64,000 nucleotides of DNA from NCBI RefSeq assembly GCF_019884785.1, contig NZ_CP082326.1, positions 3,713,355 through 3,777,354 of the forward strand, given 5' to 3'. The DNA comes from Crassaminicella profunda. Its GTDB lineage: Bacteria > Bacillota > Clostridia > Peptostreptococcales > Thermotaleaceae. Positions 27,816 through 36,956 of the stretch are shown piece after piece (position 1 is the first letter of the stretch; each line of letters opens with the position of its first letter). Made by a program: the position numbers and the translations under genes. The notes below the pieces were generated by a model that worked only from the letters and a program-made list of their open reading frames with translations, made no database searches and had not been told where the DNA came from.

Positions 27816-28487
27816 TTGAAAGGCTGCTTACTCATACATGGGTTTACAGGTGCTCCCTTTGAGGTAGAACCTATTGCAAAATATTTAGAAGAACGTGGAT
27901 ATGTTACTCTTTGCCCCACCCTTCCTGGTCATGGAAAAAAACAAAGAGACTTAAAAAATTATTCCTATAAGGATTGGATTCAATCTTCAGAAGAGGCATA
28001 TGTTAAGCTTTCAAAAAAATGTGATTCTATTATTATAATAGGTTTTTCTATGGGAGGATTATTATCATTTCATCTGATACAAAAGTATAAGGTCAATTGT
28101 TTTATATCTATAGGCACTCCTATTTACTGCTTTGACTTTAAAAATCTTTATTTGGACATAATAGATCAGTTCCAAATGAAAAACTACCATAGAATATCTA
28201 ATTATATAAAGTCATGTTTCACCCCTATTTACGCTAACTTGAACTTTAAGAAACTATTATGTAAAACAAAATATATCATTCCAAAAATAAATGCTCCTAC
28301 CCTTATCATCCATGGAAAAAAAGATCCTATCGTAAAATATAAAAGCGCAAGTTATATTTATACCCATATAAAATCAAAAGATAAAGAGATCAGATTTTAT
28401 AAAGAAGCTAAACACCGTATCCATGACGAAAATATCTATCAAAATATTTACAAAGACATCTATCTTTTTATTCAAAAATATTCATAG
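27816..28487 (+). CDS. Alpha/beta hydrolase, carboxylesterase Est30-like
   Basis: A 223-residue serine hydrolase. The oxyanion stretch HGFTGAPFEVEP, the nucleophile elbow GFSMGG, the acid in IHGKKDPIV and the final His in EAKHRIHDE make a complete triad. The shape fits monoacylglycerol lipase or Est30-type carboxylesterases of Bacilli. The start is taken as TTG at 27816, reading LKGCLLIHGFTG, because AAAGGTG precedes it and relatives begin about here; the open frame back to 27729 (ATG) would add 29 residues. It is a single gene with no clear partner. Confidence 0.85.
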   Translation: MKGCLLIHGFTGAPFEVEPIAKYLEERGYVTLCPTLPGHGKKQRDLKNYSYKDWIQSSEEAYVKLSKKCDSIIIIGFSMGGLLSFHLIQKYKVNCFISIGTPIYCFDFKNLYLDIIDQFQMKNYHRISNYIKSCFTPIYANLNFKKLLCKTKYIIPKINAPTLIIHGKKDPIVKYKSASYIYTHIKSKDKEIRFYKEAKHRIHDENIYQNIYKDIYLFIQKYS

Positions 28488-28653
28488 CTTTCATAAATTA
28501 TTTTATTTTTATATAGCTGATCATTAATGCTTTACATCTCCAAATAATCTATATTACTATACTTTACATATATATAAATTTTTCATGTAATGTATTTATT
28601 GCATCTTATATAGTATACTAATACTAACTATTTTTTGTATAAGGAGTGATGGT

Positions 28654-29331
28654 ATGAAAATTCAATTTTTAGGACATTCTTGTTTTTATATTGAAGAAGG
28701 ATCTTTTAAAGCATTAATTGACCCATTCATTACAAACAATCCTCAAGCCAATGGTTCTCCTAGTGATTTTAATGATTTAACCCATATTTTTGTAACCCAT
28801 GGTCATGGAGATCATTTAGGAGATGCTGTAGAGATTGCAAAAAACTGTGGGGCAACGATTATTACAAACTATGAAATTGCATGTTTCTTAGGAGATAAAG
28901 GGCTCTCTACCCATCCTATGCATATTGGCGGAAGAACAAAATTTGATTTTGGAATTGTAAAAATGACTCCTGCTCTCCATGGCTCTGGCATAGAAACAGA
29001 AAAAGGGTTGCTTTATGGTGGTAATCCCTGTGGTTTTGTAATTGAAGTACATGGAAAGAAACTTTATCATGCTGGAGATACAGGACTTACTATGGACATG
29101 CATCTTTTAGAAATAGAAAATATTGATATAGCCTGTATTCCAATAGGTGGTAATTTTACAATGGATATAGAAGATGCTGTTCGTGCAGTAGATTTTATTC
29201 AACCAAAAGAAGTAATTCCTATGCATTATGATACTTTTCCTATTATTGAAGCAGATCCTACTATTTTTAAAGAAAAGGTACATAATACAAAAGTCATTAT
29301 TTTAAAACCTGATGAAACATATGAATTTTAA
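28654..29331 (+). CDS. UPF0173-type metallo-beta-lactamase-fold hydrolase
   Basis: 225 residues, starting MKIQFLGHSCFYIEEG, with the metal motif THGHGDHLGD at about 49-58, ALHGSG, HAGDTG and a late IPMHYDTFP. All ligands of the two-metal centre are present. This is the YtkL/UPF0173 branch, common in Bacillota and Archaea; substrate unknown. A TATAAGGAGTG ribosome site lies before the ATG. It is monocistronic; the SAM leader follows 90 bases downstream. Confidence 0.9.
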   Translation: MKIQFLGHSCFYIEEGSFKALIDPFITNNPQANGSPSDFNDLTHIFVTHGHGDHLGDAVEIAKNCGATIITNYEIACFLGDKGLSTHPMHIGGRTKFDFGIVKMTPALHGSGIETEKGLLYGGNPCGFVIEVHGKKLYHAGDTGLTMDMHLLEIENIDIACIPIGGNFTMDIEDAVRAVDFIQPKEVIPMHYDTFPIIEADPTIFKEKVHNTKVIILKPDETYEF

Positions 29332-29365
29332 TCATAAAAAAATAATAGTTTTTTGAAATTTGTTG

Positions 29366-29395
29366 TTGACAATTTTATTGTCTATCCTTTATAAT
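29366..29395 (+). promoter_or_regulatory. Sigma-A promoter of the SAM leader/metQ
   Basis: TTGACA (29366-29371), 18-base spacer, TATAAT (29390-29395); transcription would start about 20 bases before the riboswitch. Confidence 0.9.
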
Positions 29396-29420
29396 TAATT
29401 TCAATTACAATTAAATACTT

Positions 29421-29524
29421 TCTATCAAGAGAGGTGGAGGGACTGGCCCTATGAAACCCGGCAACCGGCATTTAAAATGCAACTGGTGCTAAATCCTGCA
29501 GAATATTTTGTTCTGAGAGATAGC
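29421..29524 (+). ncRNA. SAM-I (S-box) riboswitch
   Basis: Contains the diagnostic blocks TATCAAGAGAGGTGGAGG, GAAACCCGGCAACC, GGTGCTAAATCCTGCAG and a closing GAGAGATAG that pairs with the 5' CTATC. S-adenosylmethionine binding should let the terminator at 29542-29570 form and shut off metQ. Confidence 0.97.
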
Positions 29525-29541
29525 TTACTTTGATTTCAAAG

Positions 29542-29570
29542 GCCTTTCTATTACTCAGAAAGGCTTTTTT
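29542..29570 (+). terminator. Regulated terminator of the SAM riboswitch
   Basis: GCCTTTCT, seven-base loop, AGAAAGGC and six T, directly 3' of the aptamer and 106 bases before the metQ start. Confidence 0.94.
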
Positions 29571-29675
29571 ATTTTATAAAAGGCGCCTTATAAAATAAAA
29601 AACTATTCCTCTCTGATAACAAAACCTGTTATGAATCACCATTTTATGACCTACAAAAAGAAAGGAGTTTTTATT

Positions 29676-30479
29676 ATGAAAAAAATATTATTTACTTTAT
29701 TATCTATGATACTTATTTTCTCTTTACTAACAGGATGTAGTTCTAAAGAAAATACAGCATCTAGTCCTTTAAGGGTTGGGGCTACAGCAGGTCCCCATGA
29801 ACAAATTGTAGAAAAGGTAAAAGAAATTGCTAAAACAAAAGGATTAGAAGTAGAGATTGTATCTTTTAATGATTATATCCAACCAAATGTACAATTATAT
29901 GAAAAGCAACTTGATCTTAATAGTTATCAACATACACCTTATCTAGATAAATTTAACAAAGACCATCATATGGACCTAGTAAAATTAGCATCTACAGTAA
30001 ATTTTCCCATGGGAATTTATTCTAATCAATTAAAATCTCTTGATGAATTGAAAGAAGGAGATAAAATATCTTTGCCTAATGATCCTACAAATGAAGCTCG
30101 TGCACTCCTTTTACTTCAATCTGCTAACGTGATCAAATTAAAAGATACTAAGGATCTTAATCTAACCATAAAAGATATTGCTGAGAATCCTAAAAATATT
30201 GAGTTTATTGAATTAGATGCTCCAATGGTAGCTCATTCCCTAGAAGATGTAGCTGTTGCTGCAATAAACACAAACTATGCAATGCAGGCAGGCTTCAGTC
30301 CTGCAGATGATTCTATATTCATTGAACCTAAAGATTCTCCTTGGGTAAATATTATTGCTGCAAGACCTGATAATAAAGATGATAAAAGAATCAAACAATT
30401 TATTGAAATTTATCAATCTGAGGAAATGAAGCAGTTCATCGAAGACATCTTTGGTGGATCTGTTGTTCCTGGATTTTAA
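29676..30479 (+). CDS. metQ: MetQ, D/L-methionine-binding lipoprotein
   Basis: A 267-residue substrate-binding lipoprotein of the NlpA/MetQ family. It has a signal peptide with lipobox LLTGC (Cys about 22), then LRVGATAGPHEQIVEKV and the binding-site segments NSYQHTPYLD and SLPNDPTNEARAL. The start at 29676 follows AAAGGAG; an earlier in-frame start at 29631 lies in the leader. SAM riboswitch control fits methionine uptake. The permease (metI) and ATPase (metN) genes that usually sit beside it are absent from the window, so this lipoprotein is an orphan here. Confidence 0.95.
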   Translation: MKKILFTLLSMILIFSLLTGCSSKENTASSPLRVGATAGPHEQIVEKVKEIAKTKGLEVEIVSFNDYIQPNVQLYEKQLDLNSYQHTPYLDKFNKDHHMDLVKLASTVNFPMGIYSNQLKSLDELKEGDKISLPNDPTNEARALLLLQSANVIKLKDTKDLNLTIKDIAENPKNIEFIELDAPMVAHSLEDVAVAAINTNYAMQAGFSPADDSIFIEPKDSPWVNIIAARPDNKDDKRIKQFIEIYQSEEMKQFIEDIFGGSVVPGF

Positions 30480-30578
30480 AAAAAAATTACCACTCCTCTT
30501 TGTTAATAAATGTTTTGTACAATATAACCTTTTGGTATATAATAATTCTAAGTATGTCTTTTACAGAGGAGTGTTGAA

Positions 30579-31652
30579 ATGAATATACCTGAATTAAAAA
30601 TAGGAGACTTAATCGCCAAGGTACCTATTGTACAAGGTGGTATGGGTGTTGGGATCTCCTTATCAAACTTAGCTGCTGCTGTAGCAAACTGTGGTGGCAT
30701 AGGTGTAATTTCTGGTGTTGAACCAGGATTTAACCTAGAGCATTATCACAGAGATAAATTTCAAGCAAACATAGATGGTTTAACCTACCATATCCAAAAA
30801 GCTAGAGAGCTTGCTCCTAAAGGCATTATTGGAGTAAATATTATGACAGCCCTTTCTACCTTTGAAGATATGGTAAAAGTAGCCGTAAAAGAAAAAGTAG
30901 ATATTATTTTTTCTGGTGCAGGTATGCCTATGAAATTGCCAGAGCTTGTAAAAGGTTCTCTTACAAAGATAGCTCCTATTGTTTCTTCTGGAAAGGTAGC
31001 AAAGCTAATTTGTAAACAATGGGATCGAAAACATAACTATTTACCTGATGCTATTGTAGTAGAAGGTCCAGAAGCTGGAGGCCATCTAGGTTTTTCAGTA
31101 GAGCAACTTGAAGATCCTGAGAATTTTTCTCTTAAAAAAATTGTACAGGAAGTATTAGAAGCTATTAAACCTTTTGAAGAAAAATACGCTAAAAAAATTC
31201 CTGTTATCGCAGGTGGAGGTCTTCATGATGCAACAGATATTGCCGAAATATTAATGGCAGGTGCTTCTGGTGTACAAATGGCTACAAGATTTGTTGCCAC
31301 TCATGAATGTGATGCTTCAGATGCATTCAAACAAACTTATCTTGATGCAAAAGAAGAAGATATTATGATTATTAAAAGTCCTGTAGGAATGCCAGGTCGT
31401 GCCATTAGAAATAATTTCATAAAAGATGTCTACGAACATGGCAAGCCAAAAGGAATCAAATGTATCAACTGCTTAAAACCATGCAATCCAAAAGAAACCT
31501 TATATTGTATTGCTGATGCATTGATTCAAGCACAAAAGGGGAATCTTGAAAAAGGATTTGCTTTCGCAGGAGCAAAGGTTCATAAGATAAAAAAAATCAC
31601 ATCTGTAAAAGAAGTGATTGATGAACTTATGGAAGGATTGAAAAATATTTAG
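30579..31652 (+). CDS. FMN-dependent NAD(P)H oxidoreductase, nitronate monooxygenase/FabK family
   Basis: A 357-residue TIM-barrel flavoprotein. It has VQGGMGVGISLSNLAAAVAN at the start, VVEGPEAGGHLG in the middle and IPVIAGGGLHDATDIAEILM with the phosphate-binding glycine run. Such proteins include nitronate monooxygenases, FabK enoyl-ACP reductases and undefined relatives. The tail has a cysteine cluster CINCLKPCNPKETLYC (about 300-315), found in the clostridial branch, which could bind a metal or redox group. AGAGGAG precedes the ATG. No fatty-acid genes lie nearby, so FabK is not favoured. Confidence 0.85.
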   Translation: MNIPELKIGDLIAKVPIVQGGMGVGISLSNLAAAVANCGGIGVISGVEPGFNLEHYHRDKFQANIDGLTYHIQKARELAPKGIIGVNIMTALSTFEDMVKVAVKEKVDIIFSGAGMPMKLPELVKGSLTKIAPIVSSGKVAKLICKQWDRKHNYLPDAIVVEGPEAGGHLGFSVEQLEDPENFSLKKIVQEVLEAIKPFEEKYAKKIPVIAGGGLHDATDIAEILMAGASGVQMATRFVATHECDASDAFKQTYLDAKEEDIMIIKSPVGMPGRAIRNNFIKDVYEHGKPKGIKCINCLKPCNPKETLYCIADALIQAQKGNLEKGFAFAGAKVHKIKKITSVKEVIDELMEGLKNI

Positions 31653-31787
31653 AGGAGCTTATGCTTCTCTATTTTTATATAAAAAATCTATTCTATCCAT
31701 TCAATTTATTTCCGATAAAAGCATTTGACATTTTTAAAGCCTTATGTTGCAATATACATATCAATATAAATAAAGGTGGTTATGGTA

Positions 31788-32474
31788 ATGAGCAGAATTG
31801 GAGATATCATTAGAGAAGAAAGATTAAAAAAAGGATTTTCTCCTAAACAAATTGGACGAAAATGCGGCGTATCTGAATCATTTATTTTGGATGTTGAAAG
31901 TGGCAAGAAAATTATTAACGAAAAATTACTTGAGAAATTATCAAAGCTATTAGGAAAAAACTTAGAAGAGAGTGTAACTCTAGAACCTGTAGAAAAGGAA
32001 GAAATCATACAAAAACCTAAACTTAAAGTACAAGCTCCTCAAAGAAGACAAACAGTAACTCCTCTAGATCAATGGTCAGATGCTCTATCAGGTATTATTA
32101 AAAAAGTACCTATATATGATATAACCATGAAGTCATCAAAGGGTTATAAAAGTTTTCCTATCATCAATAAAAAGGTAGAAGGTTTCTCTCCAGAAAAATT
32201 GATCTATGTGGAAGCTCCTGATGATACCTTAAATGGATTTAGAATCTGCAGGGAAGATAAAATATTAATCTATTTAAATCAAGAGTTAGTAAATAATTCT
32301 TTTTCTTTAGTAGAATATGAAGGAAAGAGACAATTAAGAAAAATAAAAAGAATAGAAGGAAATAAAATAGAAATCATCTCTTATCATAAAGATAAAAAAT
32401 CCATTGTAAAATCTATAAGAGATGTAAAAATAATTGGTAGAGGTATACGCCTTGAAGTAGAACTAAACAAATAA
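31788..32474 (+). CDS. XRE-family regulator with a C-terminal S24/LexA-like domain
   Basis: 228 residues. The N-terminal ~60 hold a helix-turn-helix (IGDIIREERLKKGFSPKQIG... ESFILDVESGK), a linker of about 45 follows, then a beta-rich half similar in shape to the S24 peptidase fold (DDTLNGFRICREDKILIYL). No clear catalytic Ser-Lys pair could be placed, so self-cleavage is unproven. The ATG at 31788 has GGTGG at eight bases; a GTG (31776) and another ATG (31782) come earlier. Similar single-copy genes occur in many Clostridia; the regulated genes are unknown. Confidence 0.82.
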   Translation: MSRIGDIIREERLKKGFSPKQIGRKCGVSESFILDVESGKKIINEKLLEKLSKLLGKNLEESVTLEPVEKEEIIQKPKLKVQAPQRRQTVTPLDQWSDALSGIIKKVPIYDITMKSSKGYKSFPIINKKVEGFSPEKLIYVEAPDDTLNGFRICREDKILIYLNQELVNNSFSLVEYEGKRQLRKIKRIEGNKIEIISYHKDKKSIVKSIRDVKIIGRGIRLEVELNK

Positions 32475-32500
32475 AGAACCAGATTCCTCTGGTTCTTTAT
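32473..32500 (+). terminator. Terminator after the XRE gene
   Basis: AAAGAACCAGA, short loop, TCTGGTTCTTT; the arms are complete and A/T flanked, so it may act in both directions. Confidence 0.85.
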
Positions 32501-32559
32501 TTAAAAAATCAATTTTCTTTTAAAGTAATTTATCATTGTCTTCATGTTTTATAAATAGC

Positions 32560-33474
32560 TTACTCAACCTTAGTTGAGTTCCTTTTATAAAAAACGCTTA
32601 ATCGTTCTTCTGGAATTTGAAGAATAAAAATTGCTGATAAAATAAGTAATCCTCCAATAATCATAGAAAAGGTCAATACCTCTCCTAAAATAAAAAATCC
32701 TGTTACACAAGCCACTGCAGGCTCAAACGTACTTATAATTACTGATGTACTAGATCCTATTAACTGAACGCCTTTACAAAATGCAATATTCGGAATTACG
32801 GTGCAAAATATTGCTTGAATCAAAATATAAATCCACCCCTTTGATGTGCTTGGTAAAAAAATATTATGATTCATCATTCCTTGTATAAAATATGCAAGGG
32901 AACATGAAAATGCTACATAACCAGCAACAACAACAGAATGCATTACCTTTGTTCTCTTTTCACTTAATCCTAATGCATAAAAAGAATAGCAAAGAGCTGA
33001 TAATAAGCTGAAAATTACACCTACTACATTAATGTGTATATTATTACTCCAAACAACTAAAATCATCCCAATTCCTGAAGCAATAAGCGCTAAAATTTTT
33101 CTAATATCTTTTCCTTCTTTCAGTACAAGCATTTCATAAGATGCAATCATTGCTGGATGGGTAAATAGTATGATTGTAGCAAGAGATCCTGAAATATAAG
33201 TATAAGCCATATAGATAAAAGCACTAGTCCCTAAAAATCCAGCTGCTCCAAGAACTAATAAATAAAAGAAATGTGATTTACTAGTTTTATAAGGCATTCT
33301 TCTTAAGAAAATATATCCCCATGTAATCAGAGCTGCAATAAAAAATCTAAAAAAGAGTATACTAGAAACATTCAACCCTTCCTCAAAGGATAGTTTCGAT
33401 ATAACTGGTATACTTCCATAAGCAAATGTAGATAGTATTACTAATACTGTTCCCTTTAGCAAATTATTTTTCAA
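32560..33474 (-). CDS. DMT-superfamily (EamA) transporter
   Basis: A 304-residue membrane protein with ten helices in two EamA repeats. Each repeat has the family pattern, for example LVILSTFAYGSIPVISKL at the start and IQAIFCTVIPNIAFCKGVQLIG in the second half. Such exporters move amino acids or metabolites; the substrate cannot be given. The start codon is TTG at 33474 (LKNNLLKGTVL), with only a weak ribosome site, so expression may be low. It is divergent from the cardiolipin synthase gene. Confidence 0.88.
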   Translation of the reverse strand: MKNNLLKGTVLVILSTFAYGSIPVISKLSFEEGLNVSSILFFRFFIAALITWGYIFLRRMPYKTSKSHFFYLLVLGAAGFLGTSAFIYMAYTYISGSLATIILFTHPAMIASYEMLVLKEGKDIRKILALIASGIGMILVVWSNNIHINVVGVIFSLLSALCYSFYALGLSEKRTKVMHSVVVAGYVAFSCSLAYFIQGMMNHNIFLPSTSKGWIYILIQAIFCTVIPNIAFCKGVQLIGSSTSVIISTFEPAVACVTGFFILGEVLTFSMIIGGLLILSAIFILQIPEERLSVFYKRNSTKVE

Positions 33475-33620
33475 TTTAAGTCACTCACTTTCTTGAATTT
33501 ATTGCCAAAGAGATTATACCATAAATATAGAGCTTTGAATCAATTTTAAGATAAACAAATAAGTTGAATTTACGTATAATAATAATATAGTTATATTTGG
33601 GTGAGAGATGGGTGAATGAC

Positions 33621-35237
33621 ATGAATATAAAATATAAAAATAAAATATGGATATGTGTTGTCTTAATCCTTATCCTCTTTACACTTTGGGGCAATGCTTT
33701 AAGTATTCAAGAACAAGGATCTTTCAAGCTATCAACTTTTAAAACCAATATCTTAAATGATGTATTTTCAAAACAAGATTTCATTTTAGTAATAGAAAAA
33801 CTCAAAGGATATATTGGCACTGTATTTTCTATCTATTCCATATTTATTGCTATCATCATCTTTATGGAAAATAAAAATCCTTCAAAGACAATTGCATGGC
33901 TATTAGTGCTTGTATTAGTTCCTATTGTTGGTTTTATACTTTACTTATTTATGGGCCAAAATGTTCGCAAAAAAAATATTTTCAAAAAGAAAAAAAATCG
34001 AGATTTTCCCTATTTTGAGCAAGTAGCTTCTATTCAACGAGAAGCCATAAAAGATAAGGAATTATTTAAAAATGACGAAAGCTTTGTGAAAAAAAGACTT
34101 ATTAGTTTAATATTAAACAATTCCAAAGCTCCTTTTACAGTTAACAACCACTTAAAAGTCTTAACCAATGGTAATAAAACCTTTTCATCTATAATTGAAT
34201 CACTACGATTGGCTCGTCATCATATTCACCTAGAATATTTTATTATAAAGGATGACCATATTGGTGGAACTATAAAAAAAATTCTTATGGAAAAAGCTAA
34301 ATCAGGCGTAAAGGTAAGGGTAATCTATGATAGTGTAGGAAGCTGGAGATTAAGCAAAACTTATTTACATGAAATGAGAAGTGCAGGTATTCATATTTAT
34401 GGTTTTTCCCCTGTAGTTTTCCCTATTCTTAGCAGAAAACTAAATTATAGAAATCATAGAAAAATCATCGTAATAGATGGTAAAATAGGATTCTTAGGAG
34501 GACTCAATATTGGAGATGAATATCTAGGAAAAGATCCTTATTTAGGTTTTTGGAGAGATAGTCACTTAAAGGTTGAAGGAGAAGCAGTTTATGGTCTTCA
34601 AAATATTTTTTTGATGGATTGGCTATTTACTACAAAGGAAGAAATTGATTTTAATGAAAGATATTTTCCAAAGCTCTCTTATTATGGAGAACAATTAATG
34701 CAAATTGCTGCAAGTGGACCTGATTCCGATTGGGAATCTATCATGCAAGCCTATTTTTCCATCATTTCTTCTGCTGAGAATCGTATATGGATTAATACCC
34801 CCTATTTTGTTCCAGGAGAAAGTATTCTCATGGCTCTAAAGACAGCTGCATTAAGTGGGGTAGATGTAAGAATTATCTTACCCCATAAACCAGATCATAA
34901 AACCGTTTATTGGGCTTCTATGTCTAATATAGAAGAATTATTAGAAGCAGGTGTGAAAATTTATCTATATACAAAAGGATTTATCCATGGAAAAATAATG
35001 CTTGTAGATGGTGTTGCTGCGTCTATTGGTACAGCAAACTTTGATATAAGAAGTTTTCAAATTAACTTTGAAGTAAATGGCTTTATCTATGATGAAAAAA
35101 TCGTCTTAGGAATGGAAAAAAATTTTTTAATAGATATAAACGATAGTAAAGAATTAAAACTAGAAGAATATTTAAAAAGACCTATGATCAATAAAATAAA
35201 AGAATCAACAGCAAGGTTGTTTTCCCCCTTATTATAA
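33621..35237 (+). CDS. cls: Cardiolipin synthase
   Basis: Joins two phosphatidylglycerols into cardiolipin at the membrane. 538 residues with two N-terminal membrane helices (about 6-24 and 55-105) and two phospholipase-D catalytic motifs, HRKIIVIDGKIGFLGG near residue 272 and HGKIMLVDGVAASIGT near 456. Two ATGs are possible: 33597 and 33621, each after GGGTGA; the second gives a shorter leader before the first helix and better spacing. The 3' end closes at a bidirectional terminator shared with the YfcC gene. Confidence 0.94.
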   Translation: MNIKYKNKIWICVVLILILFTLWGNALSIQEQGSFKLSTFKTNILNDVFSKQDFILVIEKLKGYIGTVFSIYSIFIAIIIFMENKNPSKTIAWLLVLVLVPIVGFILYLFMGQNVRKKNIFKKKKNRDFPYFEQVASIQREAIKDKELFKNDESFVKKRLISLILNNSKAPFTVNNHLKVLTNGNKTFSSIIESLRLARHHIHLEYFIIKDDHIGGTIKKILMEKAKSGVKVRVIYDSVGSWRLSKTYLHEMRSAGIHIYGFSPVVFPILSRKLNYRNHRKIIVIDGKIGFLGGLNIGDEYLGKDPYLGFWRDSHLKVEGEAVYGLQNIFLMDWLFTTKEEIDFNERYFPKLSYYGEQLMQIAASGPDSDWESIMQAYFSIISSAENRIWINTPYFVPGESILMALKTAALSGVDVRIILPHKPDHKTVYWASMSNIEELLEAGVKIYLYTKGFIHGKIMLVDGVAASIGTANFDIRSFQINFEVNGFIYDEKIVLGMEKNFLIDINDSKELKLEEYLKRPMINKIKESTARLFSPLL

Positions 35238-35274
35238 AAAATAGGAAGTACCTAATAGTACTCCCTATTTTTTC
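35237..35274. terminator. Bidirectional terminator between cls and the YfcC-type gene
   Basis: AAAATAGGAAGTAC and GTACTCCCTATTTT pair with one mismatch, flanked by A and T runs; it serves the two converging genes. Confidence 0.87.
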
Positions 35275-36806
35275 TAATTAAATCCTATCATTACTGCTCC
35301 AATCATGAAAATTGAAGCAAGTATAAATAAGATTCCTTGGAATTTAATTTGGAACTTAGCCCATTTACTCCAATCCAGTCTTGCAACAGCCAACATTCCC
35401 ATTAAGCAACCTGAAGTTGGTACAATAAGGTTCGTAAAACCATCCCCAAGTTGGAATGCAAGTACAGCAACCTGTCTTGTTACTCCTACTAAATCAGCAA
35501 GAGGTGCCATCAAAGGCATAGTAAGTGCAGCTTGACCTGAACCAGATACTACAAAGAAATTAAATACAGATTGGAATACGAACATAAACCATGCAGAAAT
35601 AGTTGCTGGCAAACTTCCTATTGCATTTCCTATTGCATGAAGAACAGTATTTAGCACTGTTGGTGTTGTAGGATCTGACCCTCCAAGAACAAGTACGATT
35701 CCCTTGGCCATACCAACTACTAATGCTGCCCCAAGTAAATCCTTAGCTCCATCTCTAAAGGATGATGCAATATCATTTACCCTCATATCATTTAATTTAA
35801 AAATGATAGCAATAATTCCTGAAACAATCCCCATTACAAAGAATTGAGTAGCAATTTCAGGAAGATAATATTCATATTTCATTACACCATAGATCACCCA
35901 AATCATACCTAAAAATACAGTTAATAAAACTAATTTATGACCAAATTCAAATTTTACTTCAATATTTTCTTTACTTTTCAAATCATCTCTATAATAGGCA
36001 TCTGATTCGTAAGAAAGAGATAAAGTAGGATTTTTTTTGATCTTTTTAGCATATCTCCAAGTATATACCACCCCTAAAGCTGTGAAGAATACCCACATAA
36101 AGAATCTAAATCCAGCTCCTGACATAACAGGTACTCCTGAAACCCCTTGAGCAATGGCAACACTAAATGGATTCATCCATGAGGTTGCAAACCCTATCTG
36201 AGTTGCCGTATAAGTAATCATAATCCCTGTTATGGCATCATATCCCATAGCAATCAATATGGGTACAAGAATCATTGCAAAAGGAATAGCCTCTTCCCCC
36301 ATACCAAACACTGCTCCACCGATAGAAAATAATACAAATAATATTGGTATGATAGCGCTTTCCGCACCCTTTGTCTTTTTGATCATTTGAAGCATTCCCG
36401 CTTCTACTGCACCCGTTTTTAATATGATTCCAAATGCACCACCAATCACAAGAATGAATGCAATAACACCTACTGCTGATCCCCATTTACTACCACTAAC
36501 CATCCCTTCAAATGTATAGTTTACAACCCCTACACCGCCACCTGGTTCAAACCATTTAATACCATTTTTCACTGTCTCTCCAGCATCATCCGTTAAAATT
36601 CTAAAACTCTCAGGAATGGGTACAGTTCTTGATTTTTCTACCCCCTTGTAGACATACGTTATGTCTTTGGTATCAAACTGCCCAACTGGAATTAAATAAG
36701 TTAAAAGTGCTGCAAATAGCACTACAAAGAAAATGATTACATACGTATCAGGCATTTGCCAAGTTCTGTTCTTATTCTTCTGATTTTTTTTGTTTTCTGC
36801 TGCCAT
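35274..36806 (-). CDS. YfcC-family transporter (DcuC/ArcD-like)
   Basis: A 510-residue membrane protein with 11-12 helices. It has the YfcC family segments TYVIIFFVVLFAALLTYLIPVGQFD, FGMGEEAIPFAMILVPI and SGSGQAALTMPLMAPLADL at about 430. YfcC relatives carry basic amino acids or dipeptides and are called putative arginine/ornithine or dipeptide antiporters. A -24/-12 promoter lies 59 bases before the start, and iadA, a dipeptidase gene, is 2 kb upstream, with a regulator between them. That pairing is common in Clostridia and suggests peptide or amino-acid uptake for IadA. Confidence 0.87.
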   Translation of the reverse strand: MAAENKKNQKNKNRTWQMPDTYVIIFFVVLFAALLTYLIPVGQFDTKDITYVYKGVEKSRTVPIPESFRILTDDAGETVKNGIKWFEPGGGVGVVNYTFEGMVSGSKWGSAVGVIAFILVIGGAFGIILKTGAVEAGMLQMIKKTKGAESAIIPILFVLFSIGGAVFGMGEEAIPFAMILVPILIAMGYDAITGIMITYTATQIGFATSWMNPFSVAIAQGVSGVPVMSGAGFRFFMWVFFTALGVVYTWRYAKKIKKNPTLSLSYESDAYYRDDLKSKENIEVKFEFGHKLVLLTVFLGMIWVIYGVMKYEYYLPEIATQFFVMGIVSGIIAIIFKLNDMRVNDIASSFRDGAKDLLGAALVVGMAKGIVLVLGGSDPTTPTVLNTVLHAIGNAIGSLPATISAWFMFVFQSVFNFFVVSGSGQAALTMPLMAPLADLVGVTRQVAVLAFQLGDGFTNLIVPTSGCLMGMLAVARLDWSKWAKFQIKFQGILFILASIFMIGAVMIGFN

Positions 36807-36864
36807 ATAAACTCCCCTTTCTCTATATACTCATGTTGAATTTATTTTACGACTATTTATACAA

Positions 36865-36879
36865 GCAATTTCTATGCCA
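36865..36879 (-). promoter_or_regulatory. Sigma-54 (-24/-12) promoter of the YfcC-type gene
   Basis: On the minus strand TGGCATA-GAAA-TTGC, full match to the consensus with correct spacing. It is the fourth such promoter in this window. Confidence 0.85.
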
Positions 36880-36920
36880 AGGTGCTGAAAGGGGTTTTTT
36901 TTGATTTTCAAAACTGAATA

Positions 36921-36956
36921 TTCTTTAATGGTTAATTAATGGGTACCATTAACCAC
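36921..36956. repeat. Nested inverted repeats at the 3' end of the regulator gene
   Basis: TGGTTAAT-N11-ATTAACCA encloses TAATGG-GTA-CCATTA. It overlaps the stop codon of the truncated regulator and lies 45-75 bases upstream of the -24 box of the transporter, so it could be an operator for that promoter or a terminator hairpin for the regulator. Confidence 0.5.

Noticed and set aside
30579-31652. FabK enoyl-ACP reductase as a firm call
   Set aside because: The fold fits, but there is no fatty-acid gene cluster around it, and the C-terminal cysteine tail belongs to a broader oxidoreductase branch.
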